From Burkholderiales bacterium (GTDB lineage: Bacteria > Pseudomonadota > Gammaproteobacteria > Burkholderiales > WYBJ01): DNA of 50,175 nt. The notes beneath the pieces were generated by a model. That model had not been told where the DNA came from. It was given only the letters and a program-made list of their open reading frames with translations, and searched no databases. The position numbers and the translations under genes were made by a program. The DNA is taken from positions 1 to 50,175 of the forward strand of contig JALHQN010000029.1 in the NCBI GenBank assembly GCA_022841915.1, written 5' to 3'. Below are positions 44,301-50,175 of this stretch, one piece after another (the first letter of the stretch is position 1; every line of letters begins with the position of its first letter).

Positions 44301-45689
44301 CGACTCGATCGGATCGCCAAGGAGCGTGCGGCGCAGACATCCACCCAGCCCGGAGCGCCTGCGACGACGACCGCCGCCCCGGCGGCCGCGAACGGCGCGG
44401 TCTCCAACAGCATGCTGGCTTCGAGCCATCCCTCGCTGCACGAAGCACCCGCGCTCGTCAGCGGCACGGCGATGGCGCCCGAACCGGGTCTGCGCTACGA
44501 GCCTTGGTCGCTTTACGGATTCGTCCAGGGAACCGCTTCACGGTCGGGCAATCGCACCGCCAACGATCGTGCGGGTATCGGCGGCAGCTGGCAGGCCACC
44601 GATCGCTTGCGTGTGATCGGCGAGCTCTCCGGAGGCGATGGGGGCGCGGGAGGCAAGGTCGGCGGCGACTGGCGCATCGATGATCGCAGCAACGCCTATC
44701 TCACCTACAGCATGGAGAACGAACGGCCCGATGCGGCGTATCGAGGCCGGTTCTCGAACCTCGTCTCGGGGACACGGTACCGACTGAACGACCGCACCTC
44801 GACCTTCGGCGAAACCCGCTGGGGCAACGGCGCCGGCCCGGAGAGCATGACTCATGCTTTCGGCATCGATTACGCGCCGGCGGATCGCTGGACCACCGGC
44901 TTCAAGTTCGAGACCGGCAAGTTGTCCGATCCGCTCGCAGGCGATCTGAAGCGCGACGCGGTGGGCGTCTCGGCGGCCTATCGGCGGGACCAGACGCGGT
45001 TGGCATCCGCGCTCGAGTATCGCCAGGAAGAGAGCAACACCAGCGGGGAGCGACGCACCTGGCTGATGCGCAACTCGCTCGGACATCAGGCCACCCCGGC
45101 GTGGCGCTTGCTGGGCAAGCTCAACTTCTCGTTCAGCCAGGCGAGCGCGGGGCGCTTCTTCGACGGCGATTTCGTCGAACTGGTGACGGGCGCGGCCTAC
45201 CGCCCGGTCGACAACAACCGCTGGAACACGCTCTTCAAGTACACGCATTTCTATACCCTGCCCTCGCCCGGCCAGGTCGCGGCCAACAACACGGTGCTCG
45301 ACTTCGCGCAGCGCAGTCACGTGTTCAACATCGACACGATGTACGACGTGAAGCCCTGGCTCTCGGTCGGGTTCAAGTACGGCCTTCGCGTCGGCGAACT
45401 CAAGGATGCCAAGGTCGACGGCAACTGGTACTCGAGCCGCGCGGACCTCATCATCGGGCGCGTCGATCTGCACTGGGTGAAGTCGTGGGACGCGGTGCTG
45501 GAGCTGCGCCGCTTGTCGGTCAAGGAAGCCGACGATTCGCGCAAGGGGGCACTGGTGGGCGTGTACCGACACCTCGGCGAAGGCGTGAAGGTCGGCGTAG
45601 GCTACAACTTCACCGATTTCTCGGACAACCTCACCGACCTGTCGTACCGCAGCCGCGGCTGGTTCCTGAACGTGCTGGCGACGTTCTGA
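41358..45689 (+). CDS. Large outer-membrane protein: OmpA-like domain plus beta-barrel
   Basis: 1443 residues. The signal peptide ends at GAAHA-QQ (about residue 20). An OmpA-like peptidoglycan-binding domain (about 92-207) comes first: FASGQDILTAQARAQLDTLA, GHTDN with Asp133, LSEARAAAV with Arg156, and ARNRRVEIAL. Eight extra residues separate Asp133 from Arg156 compared with OmpA. A central region of Ig-like/unknown domains (about 210-690) includes YYPVYGDDSTLVDDAP, and the C-terminal 700 residues are alternating-hydrophobic strands ending NVLATF, a BAM-type final Phe. AGGAGG precedes the ATG, which overlaps the giant gene stop (ATGA). Probably anchors or exports the repeat protein; that role is inference. 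Confidence 0.88.
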   Translation: MMRLRPIALAVCAVFGAAHAQQPHAPEPSNRGKMLNEDVSFVHGTPPSTELPLQFAPPAGLSASDVLRMRDAVRTLPQKPPVETRSLQDTLTGALFASGQDILTAQARAQLDTLAAKVHGKAKLKLSIVGHTDNERIGQADTLRRFKDNQGLSEARAAAVAGYLKEKLGLSADAIAIQGRGEREAVADNSSPEGRARNRRVEIALWYEETTVGKTPPPKTERYRETTSSCGAGASARPGVPFRVTVDGVPIEEDKLRPEADRERCVDVALERADIQLKYDPLNVSPALNVWTTRSGVLRGAPVEFHTYSNYMRWIRKAEIRVFQKGQDLLTAPLAVIPVRLGATTAWQPPTGAPVDLVYLLRVYDERNRFDETQGKSLALLEREIGFDDQDKLERERLAGYGENSRRITNIPVRGGTVTVSGTAIRPDQTVSVFGGVVPVDPTGRFASRQILPAGPHSIEVTLAEKDGSATTFRRNLSIADRDWFYVALADITVGRNRTTGPARLVTQDTYHYENKVYVDGRGAFYLRGLIKGEYLLTAAADTREQPLRDLFSNFASKDPRYLLRRIDPDRYYPVYGDDSTLVDDAPTQGKFYVRLQKDDSHVMWGNFQTAWTGTELTQYSRGLYGANIVWRPDGSTSYGEKRTSVNAFAAEPGTLQSREEFRGTGGSLYYLRHQDITLGSERVWVEIRDKDSGLVLSRTPLRPVEDFEVNYLQGRIILRAPLPSTADGSTLVQTSTLNGHPVHLVTTYEYVPGVTALDSNAYGLRAHQWVNDHVGIGVAAYKQGEAGSDQRLRGVDLTLRYKPGTYLKAEAARSSGPGTDTASSIDGGFGFNAYASSGLAATARRLEGGVELSDISDTLKGRIRAYWQDKDTGFSGPGQITLNGEGIEQRGASGVVELNPSTALHFKADDRQAISQDMRVLEGSVRHRLTPQWSVGAGVRHDDRDTRIANASPILSQSGERTDVVVRFDYRPLLAPQEAARLDRIAKERAAQTSTQPGAPATTTAAPAAANGAVSNSMLASSHPSLHEAPALVSGTAMAPEPGLRYEPWSLYGFVQGTASRSGNRTANDRAGIGGSWQATDRLRVIGELSGGDGGAGGKVGGDWRIDDRSNAYLTYSMENERPDAAYRGRFSNLVSGTRYRLNDRTSTFGETRWGNGAGPESMTHAFGIDYAPADRWTTGFKFETGKLSDPLAGDLKRDAVGVSAAYRRDQTRLASALEYRQEESNTSGERRTWLMRNSLGHQATPAWRLLGKLNFSFSQASAGRFFDGDFVELVTGAAYRPVDNNRWNTLFKYTHFYTLPSPGQVAANNTVLDFAQRSHVFNIDTMYDVKPWLSVGFKYGLRVGELKDAKVDGNWYSSRADLIIGRVDLHWVKSWDAVLELRRLSVKEADDSRKGALVGVYRHLGEGVKVGVGYNFTDFSDNLTDLSYRSRGWFLNVLATF

Positions 45690-45932
45690 CGCGTCGCTCG
45701 ATGTATCCGACGCGAGTGCCTGCGGGCGCTACGCGTGGCTGCGGACGTGCGGCGGGTCCATCGATGACGCCCCGCACGCGACAACGAGACTCCACCCGCT
45801 CAAGCGAAGCCTGCCCGGTGCAGATCGCCTAGCGCCGATCCCGCCTCGGGCACAGACGGGTCGCCCGATTTCCTGCGCTCCGGCCTCAGCCCGCGTCGAC
45901 CGAGGCGTCCGTCGCTGAGCGAAGCTGCGCGA

Positions 45933-46940
45933 TCATTGCGCAGGCACGCCGGCATCCTTGACTGCCTTGGCCCACTTCTCGGTCTCGACCCGGATGAAGG
46001 CATCGAATTCTTGCACGCTCATCGGCGCCGGCTCGATGCCCATCTCGGCGAAGCGCTCGCGGGTTTCGGGCAGGCGCAATACGTCGACCATGGCTTGATT
46101 GAGTCGCGCCAGCACGGCTTTCGGTACGGCGACCGGGGCACACGCACCGTACCAAGCCGCGATGTCCAGGGGGTATCCGGCCTCGGCGAACGTCGGCAAC
46201 TCGGGCAAGTGCGGACTGCGCTTGAGCGCGGTGACACCCAGGGCCCGAACCTTGCCGCTCTTCACCACCGGCAGTGCCACGGGAATGTTCTGGAAGACGG
46301 CGGTCAGGTGGCCGCCCAGCAGGTCGGCCAGCGCCAGGGCGCCGCCCTTGTAGGGAATGTGCGTCATCTTGATGCCGGTCGCCACGCTCAGCATCTCCAT
46401 TGAGAGATGCAGCGTGCTGCCCACGCCGGATGAACCATAGTTGAACTTTCCCGGGTTTGCAGACACGTAGCCGACGAACTCACGGATGGATTTCACCGGT
46501 AGCGCAGGCGGCAACAGCAGGACGTTGGGTGCTCTCGCGAACAAGGTGATCGGCGCGAAATCGCGCAACGGCTGATACTTGAGTTCGCGGTACATCGCCG
46601 GATTGATCGCTGTGGTCACCGTCCCGCACTGAAGCAGCGTATAGCCGTCCGGGCTCGCGCGAGCAACGATCTCGGGCGCGATTCTTTGGTTGGCTCCTGG
46701 ACGATTCTCGACTACCACCGGCTGACCCAAGGCCTCGCTGACCTTGACCATGACGATGCGAGAAGCGATGTCGTTGCCGCTGCCCGGGGCCGAGCCGATG
46801 ACCAGGCGAATCGGCTTCGTGGGAAACGGCTGCGCACCCGCCGTTTGCATACCCACCACGAGCGCTGCAGCAAGCGTCACGAAGCCCGCACTCAGCCTGC
46901 TCGAGCCTCGCACATCGATGGAACTCCATTCGTATGGCAT
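45933..46940 (-). CDS. Bug/TctC-family periplasmic solute-binding receptor
   Basis: A 335-residue receptor. The N-terminus is unusually polar before the hydrophobic stretch (SAGFVTLAAALVVGMQTAGA), cut near residue 36. The mature part shows FPTKPIRLVIGSAPGSGNDI, VVVENRPGANQRIAPEIVAR and THIPYKGGALALADLLGGHL. GNQ replaces the usual GGN/GAI glycines in the second loop, so the ligand may differ from its paralogues. ATG at 46940 has AGGAGGAGG directly upstream; the longer open frame to 47189 has none. Divergent from another Bug receptor at 47333. Confidence 0.92.
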   Translation of the reverse strand: MPYEWSSIDVRGSSRLSAGFVTLAAALVVGMQTAGAQPFPTKPIRLVIGSAPGSGNDIASRIVMVKVSEALGQPVVVENRPGANQRIAPEIVARASPDGYTLLQCGTVTTAINPAMYRELKYQPLRDFAPITLFARAPNVLLLPPALPVKSIREFVGYVSANPGKFNYGSSGVGSTLHLSMEMLSVATGIKMTHIPYKGGALALADLLGGHLTAVFQNIPVALPVVKSGKVRALGVTALKRSPHLPELPTFAEAGYPLDIAAWYGACAPVAVPKAVLARLNQAMVDVLRLPETRERFAEMGIEPAPMSVQEFDAFIRVETEKWAKAVKDAGVPAQ

Positions 46941-47124
46941 GCCTCCTCCTTCGACCGTTCTGTTGAATACGATCGCAACGGCCATGTTCTTCCGGCCGTA
47001 CTCACGGGCACCAAAGACTGCGGCGCCCCCGTAACCCGGGGGATCCAGAGGCCATCCAGGCCGCCCTGCCGTCCAGTCGCCGCGTTCTCCTCGCTCCTGG
47101 TCCAGGATAGGAGATCCGGCGCCA

Positions 47125-47150
47125 AGCGCGCAAGCGGCGCCTTGCGCGCT
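47125..47150. promoter_or_regulatory. Perfect 10-base inverted repeat between divergent Bug receptor genes
   Basis: AGCGCGCAAG (47125-47134) and CTTGCGCGCT (47141-47150) are exact inverted repeats separated by six bases. They lie in the 392-base gap between receptor genes starting at 46940 and 47333. Position favours an operator shared by the two; a hairpin in either leader is an alternative. Nothing else was recognised in this gap. Confidence 0.45.
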
Positions 47151-47332
47151 CCTTACGCACAGGGCCCATGCAGGGCGGCACGGACGCACCCTACCGGCAG
47201 TGGCCGGGCGCGCCTGCCGGGGTGGCGCAGAACTGCTGGGCTGTGGTAGCGTCCGCCCCGGTCGCCGTGATGCTGGCTGCGAGCCGCGGCGATGCGGTTA
47301 CCTTCTGAACGATCTCATCTTGGAGAAGTTGG

Positions 47333-48298
47333 ATGCACAGAACCCGTTTGTACATTGCGTTGTCGGCCCTCGCGGCGAGCCTGGCTTTGCCCGCCGCCGC
47401 GCAGAACTATCCGACGCGCCCGGTGCGCATCGTCGTGCCGCTCGCACCCGGAGGCGGGATGGATTTCATCACCCGCGCAGCCGCACAAAGACTGACCGAT
47501 GCCTTGGGGCAGACCTTCGTCGTGGACAACCGGCCGGGTGCCGGCAGCCAACTCGCGATGGGCATCCTCGCCAACTCCGCGCCCGACGGCTACACCGTGC
47601 TCATGGTCTCCGCCACGACCACCATTCATCCCTTGCTGTACGAAGCGAAGCTCGACGTCGCACGCGACTTCATGCCGGTCACCCAGGCGACGGCGCAGGG
47701 CTATAACTTGATCGTGCATCCGTCGATCCCTGCCAAGGACGTGCAAAGCCTGATCAAGTATCTGCGCGCGAATCCCGGGGTGCACAACTTCGCATCCTCG
47801 GGCATCGGCAGCCCGCTGCACATGACCGGGGAACTGTTCAAGATCGCCACCGGCGTGCAGATGACCCATGTGCCCTACAAGGGCATGGGCGCTGCCTATA
47901 CCGACCTCATCGCAGGCAACGTCAAGGTGTCGTTCGCGGCGATCAACTCCTCGCAGCCCCATGTCAAGCTGGGACGCCTGCGGGTGCTGGCCGTGACGAC
48001 GCCCGAACGCGTGCCGGCACTCCCGGACGTGCCGACCATGGCCGAGGCAGGCGTCAAGGACGTGGTGGTCGTGAACTGGTATGGTCTGGTCGCGCCGCTC
48101 AAGACGCCCAAGGCGCTCGTGGAGCGTCTTTCGCAGGAAGTCGCGAAAGTGGTGAAGTCGCAGGACATGCAGAAGCAGCTGACCTCGGACGGCTCGTCCG
48201 GCGTGGGCAGCACGCCCGAGCAGTTCGCTGCGCACATCAAGTCCGAGCGGGCGATGTGGGCGCGCGTCGTCAAGGAAGCCGGCATCAAGGTGAACTGA
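47333..48298 (+). CDS. Bug/TctC-family periplasmic solute-binding receptor
   Basis: A 321-residue receptor. The signal peptide (RLYIALSALAASLALPAAA) is cut before QNYPTRP. Family signatures are VRIVVPLAPGGGMDFITRAA, FVVDNRPGAGSQLAMGILAN and THVPYKGMGAAYTDLIAGNV. It ends VKEAGIKVN. TTGGAG sits about ten bases before the ATG. A strong hairpin follows the stop at 48309-48341. No TctA/TctB genes are nearby; the ligand is unknown. Confidence 0.93.
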   Translation: MHRTRLYIALSALAASLALPAAAQNYPTRPVRIVVPLAPGGGMDFITRAAAQRLTDALGQTFVVDNRPGAGSQLAMGILANSAPDGYTVLMVSATTTIHPLLYEAKLDVARDFMPVTQATAQGYNLIVHPSIPAKDVQSLIKYLRANPGVHNFASSGIGSPLHMTGELFKIATGVQMTHVPYKGMGAAYTDLIAGNVKVSFAAINSSQPHVKLGRLRVLAVTTPERVPALPDVPTMAEAGVKDVVVVNWYGLVAPLKTPKALVERLSQEVAKVVKSQDMQKQLTSDGSSGVGSTPEQFAAHIKSERAMWARVVKEAGIKVN

Positions 48299-48308
48299 CA
48301 CTCGTCCG

Positions 48309-48341
48309 GGTGCTGTGCGAGAGGCGCTTTCGCACAGCACC
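48309..48341 (+). terminator. Strong hairpin after Bug receptor gene
   Basis: GGTGCTGTGCGA (48309-48320) pairs perfectly over 12 bases with TCGCACAGCACC (48330-48341), loop of nine. It begins ten bases after the receptor stop. The usual T-run is missing, so it may stabilise the 3' end or act with Rho rather than as a classic intrinsic terminator. Confidence 0.6.
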
Positions 48342-49027
48342 TGCAGGATGCGGCCCTGCTCACGGGCTGCGCTCTTGGTGGGTAAACGATTGATCGAGCG
48401 CCGATGAGCCGTAGTCATGCGCGCCCGGTGGCGTATCCTTATCCTTTCGTCGGTTTCTCGCGCTCAGGCACGACGCATTCGCTGCAGCCGATCGACAGCG
48501 AACCTCCCTCCTTCGGTGCCTGCTCCCTTCGATCATGCTTTGGAGAGAAGCGGCGAACGACGCACGGAAGCCAGGCGAGCCTTGCGCCACGCACCACAAT
48601 GATGCCTTTATCGATGTCCCTGGCATAACGAACACCAAATTGGACCGCCCTGAACGAGGGCGCTTCCTTCGAGCCGACCGAGTTCCATCCTAAATTCAAC
48701 CTCCCCTTGCGCCCCTGACCGAGAAGTCGACCACCGCTTGCCCGCGTACGAAGAAGGCTCGGCGCATGGCACATTTTCTGCTCATCTCGTCCCGCAGGCC
48801 GGGTCGTGAACCCTATGGGGTGTCGTCCCAGTGCTGCTTGCCGCGCCCCCAGCCACGCAGCCGGGTGATGTACCAAGTAAAGTCGACGAGCGCCCCTGCA
48901 ACTCTTGAAACGTTCTTTCGTCATCCGCTGCACCCATTTCACTGCTCGATGCCGGCCGTTGTCTTCAACGTACGAGGCTCTTTTTTCGCATCGATCTGCC
49001 CTTACCCATGTCAAGGAGTGTCTCTCT
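48342..49027. other. Gap before last receptor, no recognised gene
   Basis: About 690 bases. Minus-strand frames across 48360-49053 stay open for up to 204 codons and contain GWNSVGSKEAPSFRAVQFG and RYARDIDKGIIVVRGARLAW, which look faintly protein-like, but I recognise no family and no good ribosome-binding site. It may be a decayed gene. No repeat or RNA was identified. Confidence 0.3.
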
Positions 49028-50119
49028 ATGTTCGAGTTTCGATTGAGTCTCAAGCCGGTGCGTGCAGCGCTCGGCGGTCTGATCCTCGCCTGCGCAATGA
49101 CGGCTCAAGCGCAAACGGTCGACTACGCCGGAGCGCGCGTCGATGTCATCGTTCCGTTCGGGGCCGGTGGTGGCGTCGACGTCTACATCCGCGCGTTGGC
49201 CCCCTTCCTCGAAAAACATCTGCCGGGCAAGCCGACGCTGGTTCTTCGTCACGTTCCGGGCGGTGGTTCGATTCCGGGCGCCAACCAGTTTCAGGCACGG
49301 GCCAAGCCCGACGGCATGACCGCGATCGTGGTCTCTTCGTCGACCGTCGCCAACTTCGTATTCCAGCGCGCCAAGGTCAAGTTCGACCTCGACAAATGGC
49401 AGCCCATACTGCTCTCCCCCCAAGGCGCGGTCGTGTATGCGTCGCCCTCGCTCGGCGTGACCGGTCCGAAAGACTTGCCCAAGCTCAAGGGACAGAGCCT
49501 CGTCTTCGGCGGCCAAGGGCCCACTGCGGGCGAGTCTCGCATCATCGTCAGCTTCGAATTGCTCGGTCTGGCGCCGAAGTACGTCTGGGGTTTGACGCGC
49601 GGCCCGGTGAGGCTGGCCTACGAACGCGGTGAACTGAACTTCAATTACGATGCCGCGCCCGGTTTCCTCAGGGGCGGCACTGACCTCGTCAATGCAGGCA
49701 AGGCTGTGCCGCTGTACGCTCTGGGCATCATCGACAGCAAAGGCAATGTCGTGCGCGATCCTCTGTTCCCGAACTTGCCGAGTTTTCCGGAAGCCTACGA
49801 GATCATGCACGGCAAGAAGCCTTCCGGCCCGGCTTACGAGGCCTGGAAGGCACTGCTGCAGATGGGCGTGATGGCCAACAAGGCGATTTTCCTGCCCACC
49901 GACACGCCCAAGCACATCGTCGAAGCATGGCGCACGGCCGCTCGCAATCTGTTGAAGGATCCGGAGTTCGACAAGGTCGCCTCGTCCGTGGTCGAGGGCT
50001 ATCCCCAATTCATCGGCGAGGATGTGCGCCCGATAATCAAGGAGGCGACGACGCTGTCTCCGGCCACCTGGGAATGGCTGCGCGAATACTACAAGGCCCG
50101 ACACAACCTCGCGCTCTGA
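49028..50119 (+). CDS. TctC-like solute-binding receptor, divergent subgroup
   Basis: A 363-residue secreted receptor. The signal peptide (RAALGGLILACAMTAQAQ) is cut near residue 29. The N-terminal core VDVIVPFGAGGGVDVYIRAL followed by VPGGGSIPGANQF matches the tricarboxylate receptor superfamily. However, the protein is about 40 residues longer than its four paralogues in the window, lacks the VPYKG loop, and has a C-terminal part (MGVMANKAIFLPTDTPKHIV) of a separate subgroup. ATG at 49028 has AAGGAG about nine bases upstream. No membrane subunits are seen before the window ends at 50175. Confidence 0.88.
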   Translation: MFEFRLSLKPVRAALGGLILACAMTAQAQTVDYAGARVDVIVPFGAGGGVDVYIRALAPFLEKHLPGKPTLVLRHVPGGGSIPGANQFQARAKPDGMTAIVVSSSTVANFVFQRAKVKFDLDKWQPILLSPQGAVVYASPSLGVTGPKDLPKLKGQSLVFGGQGPTAGESRIIVSFELLGLAPKYVWGLTRGPVRLAYERGELNFNYDAAPGFLRGGTDLVNAGKAVPLYALGIIDSKGNVVRDPLFPNLPSFPEAYEIMHGKKPSGPAYEAWKALLQMGVMANKAIFLPTDTPKHIVEAWRTAARNLLKDPEFDKVASSVVEGYPQFIGEDVRPIIKEATTLSPATWEWLREYYKARHNLAL

Positions 50120-50175
50120 GCCAACATATTTGCGAAGGCCAAGGCGCCTTGCTCGGGATGCTCGGCTGCAGGGGA

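Noticed and set aside
48439-49053. 204-codon minus-strand frame before the last receptor
   Set aside because: Overlaps the start of the receptor gene, lacks a ribosome-binding site and any family signature; at most a decayed gene, so listed only as gap content.

Overview
The window is high-GC proteobacterial chromosome, most likely a betaproteobacterium of the Burkholderiales or a close relative. The grounds are five solitary Bug/TctC-type periplasmic receptors, a minCDE operon, a PEP-CTERM protein and Sec/lipoprotein-type envelope proteins. No rRNA, tRNA, prophage or CRISPR array was recognised. Gene density is ordinary. Several gene-poor gaps hold decayed mobile DNA: an IS5-type transposase 5' remnant, a possible group II intron maturase tail, and a REP-like repeat family around an intact RAYT transposase.

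Layout. 0.6-3.8 kb: a sensor-less histidine kinase and an SbmA/YddA-type ABC exporter half-transporter. 3.9-6.3 kb: IS5 remnant, then minC-minD-minE on the minus strand (cell-division site selection). 7-8.1 kb: a soluble RsbRD-type histidine kinase. 8.7-14.5 kb: a complete tripartite RND efflux operon (adaptor, pump, outer-membrane factor) with ATGA/GTGA overlaps. 14.7-16.4 kb: a broken ORF and the RAYT flanked by oppositely oriented repeats. 16.4-21 kb: a Bug receptor divergent from a small cupin, then a TakP-like TRAP transporter operon (dctP-dctQ-dctM). 21.4 kb: a DUF2721 membrane protein. 22.3-24.8 kb: an ECF sigma factor with a cupin partner, divergent from a PEP-CTERM/DNRLRE secreted protein. 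25-33.6 kb: a tandem universal stress protein, a YbaL-type K+/H+ antiporter, an MscS channel, a Bug receptor, an SDR dehydrogenase and a ClC transporter, a stress and ion-homeostasis neighbourhood. 33.9-45.7 kb: an 11.7-kb two-gene operon for a 2473-residue DUF11/SdrD-B-repeat surface protein and a 1443-residue OmpA-domain/beta-barrel outer-membrane protein. 45.9-50.1 kb: three more solitary Bug-type receptors.

The most distinctive system is the giant repeat protein plus OmpA/beta-barrel pair. The two genes overlap, the barrel protein keeps the peptidoglycan-binding Asp/Arg pair of OmpA domains, and the repeat protein appears to end in a degenerate OmpA-like fold. I infer a dedicated surface display or stalk and its outer-membrane anchor. 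Second are the RAYT with its repeat arrays, and the ECF/cupin/PEP-CTERM module whose presumed anti-sigma factor lacks the usual zinc-binding N-terminus.

Limits: all family calls come from reading motifs in the translations, with no database search. Start codons were chosen from ribosome-binding sites and family conventions, and several are uncertain as stated.
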